Shown one piece after another: positions 36,513 through 45,991 of a DNA stretch of 64,000 nt. The stretch covers positions 161,082 through 225,081 of the forward strand of contig CAWJBI010000047.1 in NCBI GenBank assembly GCA_963841065.1, written 5' to 3'. Position 1 is the stretch's first letter, and each line of letters starts with the position of its first letter. The translations under genes and the position numbers were made by a program. A model generated the notes under the pieces. The model saw only the letters and a program-made list of their open reading frames with translations. It searched no databases and had not been told where the DNA came from. This DNA comes from M0108 sp963841065 (GTDB lineage Bacteria > Pseudomonadota > Gammaproteobacteria > Chromatiales > Chromatiaceae).

Positions 36513-37232
36513 ATGACCGATCACCCCACCCGTCTTCTGGTCGTGGACGACGACAAACATATTCGAGCACTCCTGACCCGCTATCTGACCCAGGAGGGTT
36601 TTGCCGTGGCCGGGGTGGAGGATGGTGCCGCCATGGATGAGTGGCTGGCCCGGAACCAGGCGGATCTGGTGATCCTCGACCTCATGCTGCCGGGGGAAGA
36701 TGGCCTCTCGGTAGCGCGGCGCCTGCGGCGGGAGTCGCGCGTGCCGATCGTCATGCTGTCGGCGCGCGGGGAGGATATCGACCGCATCGTGGGCCTGGAG
36801 GTGGGCGCCGATGACTATCTGGCCAAGCCCTTCAACCCCCGCGAGCTCCTAGCGCGGATTCGTGCCGTCCTCCGTCGCCAGCCAGCCCCGGACCCGCCGG
36901 CGCCGGAGGATCCCGAGGCACCGGTCGAGGTCTTCGGTCCCTACCGGCTCGATGCCAAGCGTCGGGAATTGACCCGTGACGGCGAGCCCCTGGCCCTGAC
37001 CAGCAGTGAATTCGATCTGCTGCAGGTCTTTCTGGCCCGGCCTAATCGCCTCCTGAATCGTGACAGCCTACTGGATCTGCTGAAGGGATATGAGCGTTCC
37101 CCCTTTGATCGCAGCATGGACGTCCAGGTGGCACGCTTGAGATCCAAGATCGAGCCCGATACCAAGCACCCCATCTATATCCGTACCGTCTGGGGTAAGG
37201 GCTATATCTTTACCCCCCAGGCCGAACCCTAA
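36513..37232 (+). CDS. ompR: OmpR-family response regulator
   Basis: The 239-residue protein has a receiver domain (LLVVDDDKHIR; phosphoacceptor in LVILDLMLPGEDG, about Asp57; KPFNPREL) and a winged-helix DNA-binding domain (about 135-235; LTSSEFDLLQVF, RSMDVQVARLRSKIE, IRTVWGKGYIF). RSxDVxxxRLRxKIE and the GKGY wing are OmpR hallmarks. It sits 12 bp ahead of an EnvZ-type kinase, forming a complete two-component pair for envelope or osmotic stress. TATAAT occurs at 36369-36374, without a strong -35. Confidence 0.9.
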   Translation: MTDHPTRLLVVDDDKHIRALLTRYLTQEGFAVAGVEDGAAMDEWLARNQADLVILDLMLPGEDGLSVARRLRRESRVPIVMLSARGEDIDRIVGLEVGADDYLAKPFNPRELLARIRAVLRRQPAPDPPAPEDPEAPVEVFGPYRLDAKRRELTRDGEPLALTSSEFDLLQVFLARPNRLLNRDSLLDLLKGYERSPFDRSMDVQVARLRSKIEPDTKHPIYIRTVWGKGYIFTPQAEP

Positions 37233-37244
37233 CAGCCTCTCGCC

Positions 37245-38600
37245 ATGCGTTTGTCGCTCTTCAGCCGAGCCTTGCTGACTCTGGTCGTGACCTTTGGGCT
37301 CTTCGCTGTTGTGGCCTTCGCCGCCGTGGTCCAGTTCGCCCTGATACCGGTGGCCGATCGCTCAACACAAGACCTGACTGCCCTCATGCTCCTGGCAACC
37401 GACACTCTGGCCCACCTTGATCCGGGGCACCAGGCGGCCTTTCGTGCCAGCATCGACCGTGACCATGGCCTGCGCCTGCTCGCGCCGGGTCAGGTGCCCC
37501 AGGACCTGACCGACTACTACTTTCCCTACATGGAGCGCCTGAAACTGGCGCTGGGGGAGCGCGTCGGGACACCGGTGGCGGCGGGCAGCAATTTCGAGGA
37601 TGGCGAACGCTGGTTTTGGGTGCGTCTGCCCGCTCAAGGCGCGGTCGTCTGGGTTGGCTTCCCGCGGGAGCGGGTGGGGAGTCGGCCCTTCGAGGGCCTG
37701 GCCCTGGTTGTCTTCGTCTCCCTCATCCTCCTCGTCCTCTCGGCGGCCGTGCTGGCGCGACGTGTCACCATTCCCCTGGAGCGATTCTCGAAGGCAGCGG
37801 AACAGGTCGCTCAGGGTTTCTCGCCCACGCCCCTGCCGGAAACCGGCCCCCGGGAACTTGCCAACCTGGCGCGGCAGTTCAACGAGACGAGCCGTCAGGT
37901 GCGGGAACTCCTGGCGAATCGCACCCTGCTCCTGGCCGGCATTTCCCACGACTTGCGCACCCCGCTGACGCGCCTGCGCCTGGCCCTGGAGATGTTGCCC
38001 CGCGACCCGGCGCAACTGGACCTGCTGGAGCGCATGGAAGGGGACTTGGACGAGATGAACGGCCTGATCGGCGAGGCGGCGGAGCTGGGAAAAAGCCTGG
38101 GCCGGGGCGAGCCCCGGTGGGTGGATCTGGGCAAGTTACTCGGAGACCTGTGCGAGGCTAATCCACGCCTGAAATGGCAGCCGGTGTCCGATTGTTGCCA
38201 TCCGGTCGATCCCCTGGCCCTGAGGCGCATCGTCGGTAACTTGATGGAGAACGCCCTGCGCTACAGCCAGGGTGAGGTCGAGGTGCGTCTGGCTTGCGCC
38301 CAACCCCCGGAAATCCAGGTCATGGATCGCGGCCCGGGTATCCCCGAGCAGGAGCGCGAGGCCGTCTTCCGGCCCTTCTATCGTCTGGAGCAATCCCGCA
38401 ACCGCGCCACGGGCGGCAGTGGCCTGGGATTGGCGGTCAGCCGCCAACTGGCGCTGGCCAACGGCATCGATCTGCGCCTGGAGCCACGGCCCGGTGGGGG
38501 CCTGATCGCCTGCCTCCGGTTGGCTGGGCAAGGTGCCTGGGGCAACCTGGCCGCTCATAGCGCGTCGAATCCAGTTGACGCCATCGACGGCACTGCCTAA
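37245..38600 (+). CDS. envZ: EnvZ-type sensor histidine kinase
   Basis: This 451-residue inner-membrane kinase has a first membrane helix (ALLTLVVTFGLFAVVAFAAVV), a periplasmic domain (to about 155), a second helix (LALVVFVSLILLVLSAAVL), HAMP, then the H-box GISHDLRTPLTRLRL (identical in layout to EnvZ), N-box NLMENALRYS, and ATP lid motifs DRGPGIP and GGSGLGLAVS. It phosphorylates the adjacent OmpR-type regulator. Confidence 0.9.
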   Translation: MRLSLFSRALLTLVVTFGLFAVVAFAAVVQFALIPVADRSTQDLTALMLLATDTLAHLDPGHQAAFRASIDRDHGLRLLAPGQVPQDLTDYYFPYMERLKLALGERVGTPVAAGSNFEDGERWFWVRLPAQGAVVWVGFPRERVGSRPFEGLALVVFVSLILLVLSAAVLARRVTIPLERFSKAAEQVAQGFSPTPLPETGPRELANLARQFNETSRQVRELLANRTLLLAGISHDLRTPLTRLRLALEMLPRDPAQLDLLERMEGDLDEMNGLIGEAAELGKSLGRGEPRWVDLGKLLGDLCEANPRLKWQPVSDCCHPVDPLALRRIVGNLMENALRYSQGEVEVRLACAQPPEIQVMDRGPGIPEQEREAVFRPFYRLEQSRNRATGGSGLGLAVSRQLALANGIDLRLEPRPGGGLIACLRLAGQGAWGNLAAHSASNPVDAIDGTA

Positions 38601-38647
38601 ATTCCGCTTTCCGGCCAAGTCCGCGCCAAGACGGACAGGGGCGAGGG

Positions 38648-38680
38648 CCTGGCCGGCTTACGCGACCAAGACCGGCCAGG
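38648..38680 (+). other. Hairpin between envZ and bcp
   Basis: CCTGGCCGG (38648-38656) and CCGGCCAGG (38672-38680) are perfectly complementary with a 15-bp spacer. It could end the ompR-envZ transcript, but the T tract is missing (TT only). Confidence 0.5.
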
Positions 38681-38717
38681 TTACGGCTGATTCGACCACC
38701 TAGCGGAGTATTCATAA

Positions 38718-39182
38718 ATGCTGCAACCCGGCGATCCCGCCCCCCCCTTCTCGCTTCCGGACGCGGACATGGACCGCTTCCATTCAGAGAATCTGAAAGG
38801 CAAGAAGAACCTGGTGCTCTACTTCTACCCCCGGGACGATACCCCAGGCTGCACCCTGGAGGCCTTGGAGTTCACGGACTTACAGCCGGAATTCGAGGCC
38901 CTGGATGCCGAGGTTGTCGGTATCAGCATGGATAGCTGCGTCAGCCATGGGGCCTTTCGGGATAAGCATGGCATCAATGTCCGGCTGCTGGCGGATCTCG
39001 AGGGTGAGGTCTGCCAAGCCTACGGCGTCTGGCAGGAACGTGAGCGTCAGGGCGAGAAACGCCTGGGGATCGTACGTTCCACCTTCCTGGTCGATAAGGC
39101 GGGTGCCATCCGCCAGGCCCTTTACGACGTCAAGCCCAAGGGCCACGCCGCCCAGATGGTGAAGTATTTGAAGGATCTGTGA
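38718..39182 (+). CDS. bcp: Thioredoxin-dependent peroxiredoxin (Bcp type)
   Basis: The 154-residue protein matches the Bcp/PrxQ branch: PAPPFSLPDADM, YFYPRDDTPGCTLEAL (peroxidatic Cys in TPGCT) and STFLVDKAGAI. In many Bcps a second Cys sits five residues after the first; here that position is not Cys (CTLEALEF), so it is the 1-Cys variant or uses a distal Cys (CVSHG or VCQAY). It reduces H2O2 and organic peroxides. Confidence 0.92.
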   Translation: MLQPGDPAPPFSLPDADMDRFHSENLKGKKNLVLYFYPRDDTPGCTLEALEFTDLQPEFEALDAEVVGISMDSCVSHGAFRDKHGINVRLLADLEGEVCQAYGVWQERERQGEKRLGIVRSTFLVDKAGAIRQALYDVKPKGHAAQMVKYLKDL

Positions 39183-39205
39183 GGAACCAGGGATAACCCA
39201 AGCCC

Positions 39206-41554
39206 GTGAAGCTCCGTGGCTCGATCCTGCTGTTCCTCCTGGTATTCGGGCTGACGCCCCTGCTCATGGCGACGGCCATTAACCTACCGCTAGTTCTTGA
39301 GCGGATAGCCCTTTTTTACCAGAAGGCCTATCTGCAAAATCTGCGGGCGGATTTCCGGGACCTTGATCAGCACTTGGCTAGCCGGCACGAGATGATTCGT
39401 CTCCTGGCCAAGCTGCCGGAGCCGGGGCTCATTCTCGGAGAACAGGGCAACGAGGAGGAGATCGATCTGGCCAGGGCTCGCTATACGAGCTGGATCAACC
39501 AGATCCTTGGCGAGCAGCGGGATATCGTGCAAATCCTCTTTCACGACGCCGAGGGTCAGGAACGCTTCTGGTTGGAGCGCGACGCCAAGACTCAGGAATG
39601 GCGGCCGACGGCTCGGCTTCCGGACCATCCCAGCGAGGAGCTTGAGAAGGCTGGCCTGCGCATTCCGCCGGGAGAGGTGCTGGTCAGCCGCATCCGCATT
39701 GAGCCGTACGCCGATGGCGCCGATCCTCGTCAACTCATGCGCTTGAGCCTCTTAAGCCCCATCGCCAAGGACCCGCAGTCCCTACCGGATGGGCTTGTGG
39801 TCATGACCATTGACGTGGGCGGCCTGGCCCAGTTCTATCGGGATACCTTCTGGGTCACCGACAAGGGCCACTATCTACGCCCTGGCCAACCCTGGCGCGA
39901 CGAGGCCCTGGCCTTCGCCGATTTTCCGGGCCTGGATGAGATCTTCACCCAGCATATGCCAGGGCTCTGGCGCGGCGAACGCGGCACCCAGGTCTTCTGG
40001 GTGCCCATGTTTGTCACCGAGGACGCCAGGCCCCTGTGGGTAGGCCGGCCAGTGGACCCCTCGCCCCTCGATAGCTTCCGCAACGCCCTGGTCTTGCGGG
40101 TTGGAGCCGTCATCCTGGTCCTGATTTTGGCGGTACTCATCATGGCCGGCTGGATCACCCGTCGCCTAGAGCTGATGGGCCGGGAACTGACCACGGGTGT
40201 GGATCGGGTGGTGCGCTCGGGCGAGGGAGTGCACTTCGCCTGGCGAGGGCCGCTAGAGGTGCGGGCCTTTGGCGACCAGCTCACGGCCCTGGCCAAGACC
40301 CATGTCGAGTATCTGCGGGGCGCCCGCGCCCATACCCTGGAACTGGAACGATCCAACCGCTACAAGTCGGAGTTCCTGGCAAACGTCAGCCACGAACTGC
40401 GCACCCCGCTGAATTCCATCCTGCTGCTGTCCAAGATGCTGGCGGACGACAAGGCGGGACTTTCCACCCCCCAACAGCGCCAGGCGCGGGTCATTAACGC
40501 CGCCGGGCGTGACTTGCTCGCTCTGATCGATAACATTCTCGATATCTCGCGCATCGAGGCCGGTAAGGTTACGCTCAACCTGGAGTGGATCGATCCGCGC
40601 CTCATGACCGAGGAAGTGCTGGAACTGGTTTCGCCCCAATTCGCCGACAAGGGTCTCACCTTGCGTCTGGACGCGAGGGAGGCGGCCCCGGCGCGGATCT
40701 ATAGCGATCCCGCCAAGGTCCGTCAGATTCTCAAGAATTTTCTCGCCAACGCCGTCAAGTTTACCGAGAAGGGCGGTGCCACTGTCACCCTCGACCGGGG
40801 GAGCCAGGGTGATCTGATGCTGAGCGTGACCGATACGGGTATCGGTATCCCGGCGGACAAGCATGTCCTGATCTTCGAGGCCTTTCAGCAGGCCGATGGC
40901 TCCACCCGGCGCCGCTTCGGCGGCACCGGCCTGGGCCTGACCATCAGCCGTGAACTGGCTCAGCGTCTCGGGGGGAGCATTCGTGTCGAGAGCCAGGAGG
41001 GGCGTGGGGCGAGCTTTATCCTGCGTCTGCCGGTGGAGGTGGATACGGGATCCTTGGAGGAGGAGCCTCCCGGGGGTGAGCCGGACGAGCCACAAGGCTT
41101 CCCGCCCATGCTCGAAGAGCAGCCAGAGGTCGCCACCAAGGGCGGCGATTACGCGGGGCGCTGGGTACTGCTGGTGGAAAGCGACGCCGCCAGTCTGGTG
41201 GCGGAGACGAGGATGCTGGAGTCCTTCGGCTTGCGTATCCAGATGGCGGCGGATGCCGAGGAGGCACGGGAAACCCTGCGCGAGGAGGCCGGCTGCGCCC
41301 TGGTGCTCTTGGCCGAAATGGTGTCTGTGGCCAATACCTGTGATACGCTTAAGGCTATTCGCCTGGATGCCCCGGCGGGAACCCTCCCGCTCGTTATTAT
41401 CGGTCGGTTCGGAGAGACGAAAGCCCGCGACAGCTATCTTGAGGCGGGCGCCCATGATTTTGTCGCCAAACCCGTGACGCGGTCCCGATTGGCGGCGGTT
41501 CTCGCCGCCAACCTGGGCGCCGGTGACCCTCGGAGCAAGCAAGAGACGGCATGA
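39206..41554 (+). CDS. Hybrid sensor histidine kinase with degenerate receiver
   Basis: The 782-residue protein starts with a membrane helix (ILLFLLVFGLTPLLMATAI), has a ~270-residue periplasmic sensor, a second helix (LRVGAVILVLILAVLIMAG), HAMP-like segment, then the H-box FLANVSHELRTPLNSILLL (His about 396), N-box KNFLANAVKFTEKG, DTGIGIP and GGTGLGLTIS. A C-terminal receiver-like domain (about 650-775) lacks the phosphoacceptor: where LLDxMMP is expected it reads LLAEMVS. It can therefore autophosphorylate, but its own receiver cannot take the phosphate. Its stop overlaps the next gene (ATGA), whose receiver is intact. Confidence 0.88.
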   Translation: MKLRGSILLFLLVFGLTPLLMATAINLPLVLERIALFYQKAYLQNLRADFRDLDQHLASRHEMIRLLAKLPEPGLILGEQGNEEEIDLARARYTSWINQILGEQRDIVQILFHDAEGQERFWLERDAKTQEWRPTARLPDHPSEELEKAGLRIPPGEVLVSRIRIEPYADGADPRQLMRLSLLSPIAKDPQSLPDGLVVMTIDVGGLAQFYRDTFWVTDKGHYLRPGQPWRDEALAFADFPGLDEIFTQHMPGLWRGERGTQVFWVPMFVTEDARPLWVGRPVDPSPLDSFRNALVLRVGAVILVLILAVLIMAGWITRRLELMGRELTTGVDRVVRSGEGVHFAWRGPLEVRAFGDQLTALAKTHVEYLRGARAHTLELERSNRYKSEFLANVSHELRTPLNSILLLSKMLADDKAGLSTPQQRQARVINAAGRDLLALIDNILDISRIEAGKVTLNLEWIDPRLMTEEVLELVSPQFADKGLTLRLDAREAAPARIYSDPAKVRQILKNFLANAVKFTEKGGATVTLDRGSQGDLMLSVTDTGIGIPADKHVLIFEAFQQADGSTRRRFGGTGLGLTISRELAQRLGGSIRVESQEGRGASFILRLPVEVDTGSLEEEPPGGEPDEPQGFPPMLEEQPEVATKGGDYAGRWVLLVESDAASLVAETRMLESFGLRIQMAADAEEARETLREEAGCALVLLAEMVSVANTCDTLKAIRLDAPAGTLPLVIIGRFGETKARDSYLEAGAHDFVAKPVTRSRLAAVLAANLGAGDPRSKQETA

Positions 41555-42429
41555 ACCGCTATTCCGGCTTCAAACTCCTCATTGTTGATGATCATGTCCA
41601 CAATCTGTTCACCCTGCGGACCTTGATCGAGGCCCGCACCGATGTGACCATCCTCGAGGCCACATCCGGACAGCAGGCCATCGACCTGACACTGCACCAT
41701 CCGGACATAGATCTCATCATCCTGGATGTGCAGATGCCGGAGATGGACGGCTTTCAGACCGCCGCCCTGCTCAAGATGCGCAAGCGCACCCGCGATATCC
41801 CCATCATCTTTCTCACCGCCGCCTTTAAATCCGAGGAGTTTCAGCAGCGCGGCTATGCCATTGGGGCGGTCGATTATCTGCTCAAGCCCATCGAGGACAA
41901 CCAACTCATCAACAAGATCAGCACCTACTTCCGGCTGATCGAGAAGGAGCGGGCCCTCAACCAGGTGCTGGAGCGGCAGGTGGCCGCGCGTACCGCCGAG
42001 CTGGCCCAGGCCAAGCAGTACCTGGAAAATATCATTGCTTACATGGGCGAGGCCCTCCTGATCCTGAACCCCGAGGGGGAGATCAAGTCCGCCAATCCCG
42101 CCGCCTGCCGGATGCTAGGTTACCGGGAATCGGACTTGCGGGGCATGTCCATTGGCGACGTCTTCGAGGAGGAGGGCGACGAGGTGGCCGGCGCCTTCAT
42201 GGGTCTCTGGCTGGAGGCCTTGATCCGCGCCGGGGCCTTGAGCAAGATCGATGCTCGTTTCATTGCCAGTGATGGTCGCCGCGTGCCCATCCTCTTTTCC
42301 CGTACCGCCGTTCGCGACCCGGACGGCGGTATCTCCGATATCATCTGTATCGCCAAGGACATGACGGGCTATGTCCGTGTCGATCAGGATATGGAAGACG
42401 CGGCTCAGACCGCTCAAGAACCCCTTTAG
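41551..42429 (+). CDS. Response regulator with PAS domain
   Basis: The 292-residue protein has a receiver (LLIVDDHVHN; phosphoacceptor in LIILDVQMPEMDGF; LTAAF; LLKPIED), a coiled coil (about 130-160, EKERALNQVLERQVAARTAE) and a PAS domain (about 165-280, ALLILNPEGEIKSANPAACRMLGY). There is no output enzyme or DNA-binding domain, so it may relay phosphate or act by protein contact. The ATGA overlap with the hybrid kinase points to a dedicated pair. Confidence 0.88.
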   Translation: MNRYSGFKLLIVDDHVHNLFTLRTLIEARTDVTILEATSGQQAIDLTLHHPDIDLIILDVQMPEMDGFQTAALLKMRKRTRDIPIIFLTAAFKSEEFQQRGYAIGAVDYLLKPIEDNQLINKISTYFRLIEKERALNQVLERQVAARTAELAQAKQYLENIIAYMGEALLILNPEGEIKSANPAACRMLGYRESDLRGMSIGDVFEEEGDEVAGAFMGLWLEALIRAGALSKIDARFIASDGRRVPILFSRTAVRDPDGGISDIICIAKDMTGYVRVDQDMEDAAQTAQEPL

Positions 42430-42438
42430 GAGCCGTCC

Positions 42439-42774
42439 ATGACCGAGCCAGACCACAACACTCTGCCGGAAGATGAAGAGACTTCCCTGACCGCCAATGC
42501 CCTAAAGGCCATGGCCCATCCCTTGCGGTGGAAGATCATCTGTTCCCTGGGCGACCGGGAGCTGTCCGTGGGGGAGATCGTCGAACGTACCGGCACCTCC
42601 CAGAGCAACATCTCCCAGCACCTCGAGCAGTTGCGTAACAAGAACATCGTGGTGGCCCGCAAGGAGGCCAACCGCATCTTCTATCGCATCCGCAACCCCC
42701 AGTTGCTGGATCTGATCGGTATCATGCGCGATGTGCTCTGCCCGGCGAACCTGGACGACCGTTATCTGCGTTAG
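42439..42774 (+). CDS. ArsR-family regulator of SqrR/BigR (persulfide-sensing) type
   Basis: The 111-residue winged-helix protein has the ArsR order: ALKAMAHPLRWKIICSL, ELSVGEIVERTGTSQSNISQHLEQLR (recognition helix region) and VARKEANRIFYRI (wing). Two cysteines, C35 in the second helix and C101 near the C-terminus (RDVLCP), are spaced 66 residues apart. This matches, as I remember, the dithiol pair of SqrR (C41 and C107), which forms a tetrasulfide link with inorganic polysulfide. Metal-binding CxC motifs of ArsR itself are absent. It is 9 bp after the REC-PAS gene and probably in the same operon. Confidence 0.82.
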   Translation: MTEPDHNTLPEDEETSLTANALKAMAHPLRWKIICSLGDRELSVGEIVERTGTSQSNISQHLEQLRNKNIVVARKEANRIFYRIRNPQLLDLIGIMRDVLCPANLDDRYLR

Positions 42775-42889
42775 TCTGGACTCCGGGGCACAGGGGCGGC
42801 GCCCCTGTTATCCAGGCGTGTTGCGAGGGCCTCCTTGCCCAGGCAGGGGCATGGCGACGCCCATCAACGCCAAGCCGTAAGACCTGCCT

Positions 42890-44096
42890 TGGATCGCGAA
42901 CACCGCTTGTCGTCCATCCGGGGCCCGGTCCTCAAGTGCACCCGTCCCCCGCCCTGCTCGGTGAGCTTGATGGCCTTACCGACGAGATTGAGCAGAATCT
43001 ACCGCAGCAAGCTGCGGTCGGTCGTGAAGCCCTCAGGCAGGCGCGGATCCACGAAGCGGGTGAGTTCGCGCCCCTTGGTCAAGGTGCTCTGGCCAGCAGC
43101 AATCAGGCCACGGCCGTAACCAACTCCTCTGGATCGCAAGGCTCGGGATGCTGTGCCGTCAGTCCTGCATTGATCCTGGAGAAATTGGGAAGACTGTTGA
43201 CGATCGCGCGCAGATTCCGCCCAGCCTTACGTCCCAACTTTACATAGCCGTACTGCTCGCCGTCGAGGTAGGTTTGCAGAAGGTCGTTGGTATTGATGAT
43301 GGCGTTCAGGGGCATGTGGATTTCGTGGCTCATGGTGGCCAGAAAACGTGACTTGGCCTCACTGGCTAATTCCGTCTGTTGCCGCGCCTCCTCAAGTGCC
43401 AGATCGGCGTATTCGCGTTCGCCGATCTGGTTTCTCAGTTCCGCCTCAACCTGCCAAAGGCGGTGCCCGCCGCCTTGACGTGGCAAAGCTATCAGAGGCC
43501 CATCGCCGATGCGGGAGGGATCCGTATCGGGGGAGAAGGCCTGCGCGAGGGCCTCGGTATTACCGCCCTTGGCAAATATTTTCCCGTCGGCGTTGCTCAC
43601 CCGGGCATAAACGACGCCGGGGTTGTTAAGGGCCTCTTGGACAAAACTATCGAGAGTGGCATCAACCCTTATGCCAATGTAACGGTCGTCCAGCAACAAG
43701 ATTTTCCAGATTATTCCATAACACGAGGATCATGATCACCAGCCAGAGTCCCCAGAGCATCACCAGGATGACAATGGCGAGGCCTTGGTAGGGGCAGCGC
43801 AGACTGATGCAGCGGGCAACCGCCGCGGTCAGTGTGAGCAGGAAGGCGATCTCCAGCATGAGGACCGGGTAGAAGAGCAGCCACACCAGATCCCGCAGCC
43901 AGAGGGGCCAACCGCCGATGTTACGCCAGAGCAGAGGCTGCTCCCTCAGCCACGAAAAAACACCGAGAAGGGAAAGCAGGACCAGATTGATGAAGGCCGT
44001 GGCCAGGAGAGGGCCAGGATTCGCGGCAATCCGCCCTCGGGACAACGGCTTCTTCAAGGAAATTCGCGGTCGGATGCAGCACGAAATTATTGACAT
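42890..44096 (-). pseudogene. Degenerate sensor histidine kinase
   Basis: On the - strand, an N-terminal part (from 44096, MSIISCCIRPRIS) has three membrane helices; a frame change near 43700 leads to a PDC-like sensor piece (DATLDSFVQEALNNPGVVYARV) and then, with no membrane segment between, a dimerisation domain whose H-box reads SHEIHMPLNAI (R to H). The ATPase part (42890-43100) is in pieces with a partial N-box (ILLNLVGKAIKL) and no ATP lid. Deletion, frame changes and motif loss together mean it is not functional. The + strand genes around it are intact. Confidence 0.8.
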
Positions 44097-44180
44097 TCTA
44101 ACTCGTGGTTTCAGAATGGGACAATTCAAGGGTAAGGCCTTGCCCCTGCCGGTCAGTCCCCTAACCACCCCAGGAATGCC

Positions 44181-45434
44181 GTGAAAGTCCTCGTTACCGA
44201 TGACGCCGCTGATTTTCGACTCTACCTGCGCCTCCTGTTGCAACGCTGGGGCTACCAGGTCGTGGAGGCGGCGGATGGTCAGGAAGCCCTTGCCTGCCTG
44301 GAGGCGAACGACATTCGCTTGGTGGTGAGCGACTGGATGATGCCTGGCATGTCCGGGCCGGATCTCTGCCGCGCGGCGCGGGCCACGGACCTGGGACATT
44401 ATGTTTACATCATCCTCCTGACGGGCCGTTCGGACAGCGCTGATCTGGTGGAAGGCCTGGATGCCGGGGCCGACGACTTCGTCACGAAACCCTTCGAGGC
44501 CCAGGTCCTGCGGGCGCGGCTGCGGGTGGGCGAGCGGATTCTGGCCTTGGAGCAACGACTCGCGGACCAAAACCATGACCTCCAGGAATCGCGCAACCAA
44601 CTCGCCAGTGCCTATAACCAGATACAGGCGGATCTGGCCATCGCCGCCCGCATCCAGCGTCAGCTCCTGCCGACCACCGACCAGGCCACCTTGCCCTGTC
44701 GGGCCGAATGGCTCTTTCTCCCCGCCGCTCAGGTGTCCGGTGATAGCTTCAATTTTTTCGAGCTGACCCCGGGGCTCATCGGCTTCTACCACCTCGACAT
44801 CTCCGGTCACGGCGTCCCGGCGGCGCTGCTCTCGGTGAGCCTGGCCCACTCCCTGGTACCGGGTGGCGGGCCTGGGGTCGCGGGTACCAATTTCCTCGAC
44901 CCCGCGACGTTTCTTGTGGACCTCAACCGGCAACTCACGAACCGGGATGGGGAGGTGCAGAACTACGCCACCATCGCCTATGGCACCCTCGAAAAGCATA
45001 CCGGCCGGGTGCGGCTGGCCTTGGCGGGACACCCCTATCCCATCCTGATCCGTCAAGGCGGCGCGATCGAGTATCTCCGGCAGGGCGGCCTCCCCGTCGG
45101 CATGTTTCCCCACGTCGAATATGACACCCAGGAGCTGTGCCTGGACCCCGGCGATCGCTTGATCCTCTACTCCGATGGCATCCCCGAATGCAGCGACCAG
45201 AGCGGGGAGGCCTTCGGCTATGAGCGTTTTCGCGAGACACTCGCCCAGGCCATCCAGGTCGCCGGGACCCGCTCCCTGGCCACCGCCCTGGACCGCCGGT
45301 TACGGGCATGGCGGGGCCCCATTCACTTCGAGGATGACATCTCCATGCTTGCTCTCGAACGGCCCCTGGCCACGCGAGACGACACCCTTAGGGACGAGGA
45401 CCCGTCAACAAACCTAAAAAGGGCCAACCCATGA
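44181..45434 (+). CDS. REC-PP2C phosphatase (RsbU/HsbR-like response regulator)
   Basis: The 417-residue protein has a receiver (VLVTDDAADFR; LVVSDWMMPGMSG; FVTKPFE), a coiled coil (about 118-160) and a SpoIIE-type PP2C phosphatase domain (about 175-395). Metal-binding aspartates are visible in SGDSFNFFE, YHLDISGHGVPAALLS, ILYSDGIPE and FEDDISML. Such enzymes remove phosphate from STAS antagonists when their receiver is phosphorylated. It overlaps the kinase gene (ATGA), and the STAS gene follows. Confidence 0.9.
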   Translation: MKVLVTDDAADFRLYLRLLLQRWGYQVVEAADGQEALACLEANDIRLVVSDWMMPGMSGPDLCRAARATDLGHYVYIILLTGRSDSADLVEGLDAGADDFVTKPFEAQVLRARLRVGERILALEQRLADQNHDLQESRNQLASAYNQIQADLAIAARIQRQLLPTTDQATLPCRAEWLFLPAAQVSGDSFNFFELTPGLIGFYHLDISGHGVPAALLSVSLAHSLVPGGGPGVAGTNFLDPATFLVDLNRQLTNRDGEVQNYATIAYGTLEKHTGRVRLALAGHPYPILIRQGGAIEYLRQGGLPVGMFPHVEYDTQELCLDPGDRLILYSDGIPECSDQSGEAFGYERFRETLAQAIQVAGTRSLATALDRRLRAWRGPIHFEDDISMLALERPLATRDDTLRDEDPSTNLKRANP

Positions 45435-45895
45435 ATCAAGAAGACCCTATGCATCGGGAGGGACCCATGGATCAGGAAGGACGGCGGGACTCCGCCCCTA
45501 TCCATCTCCTGGTACAAAGCGACCCCGAGGGGCTGGCCGATCTCCAGGCTAGGCTGTTGAGTTTGTGTACTCAGGCGGGTCTGGATGACATGGCCGCCTT
45601 TAAACTGACCAGCGCCATCGTCGAGGCCCTGAACAACTGCATCGAGCATGCCTATGGCGGTGAGACGGGGCACCCCATCGACCTCATCTGGACCAAAAAC
45701 CCGGGAGAGGTTGCCATCGAGATCCGCGACCAGGGCCACCCCATGCCCGACCTGGCGGCGGATGCCTCCCCCATGCCTGGATCCGATGCGGAGTCCGGGC
45801 GCGGATGGCATATCATTCGCGAGTGGACGGACTCGGTGAGCTACACCCGGGAAACCCAGGAAAACGTGCTGACCCTCACCCATCGTCTGCCTTAA
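45431..45895 (+). CDS. RsbW-like anti-sigma/switch serine kinase
   Basis: The 154-residue protein has an N-terminal extension of ~25 residues rich in Met, Asp and Gly, then a GHKL ATPase domain: N-box SAIVEALNNCIEHAYGG, G1 VAIEIRDQGHPMPD and G2 GRGWHIIREWTDS. It would phosphorylate the STAS protein encoded next. No sigma factor is encoded nearby, so the target bound in the other switch state is unknown. Confidence 0.88.
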   Translation: MNQEDPMHREGPMDQEGRRDSAPIHLLVQSDPEGLADLQARLLSLCTQAGLDDMAAFKLTSAIVEALNNCIEHAYGGETGHPIDLIWTKNPGEVAIEIRDQGHPMPDLAADASPMPGSDAESGRGWHIIREWTDSVSYTRETQENVLTLTHRLP

Positions 45896-45991
45896 CCCCG
45901 TATCCGCGGATGGCCTCGGGTACCCGTGACCCTGATGAGAGTCACGTCACCCCAGACCGAGACACGGCTGCACCACCGGAGTAATGACATA

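Noticed and set aside
42439..42774. Arsenic/metal-sensing function for the ArsR-type regulator
   Set aside because: The ELCVCDL-type cysteine motif of ArsR is absent; cysteines fit the SqrR/BigR arrangement instead.
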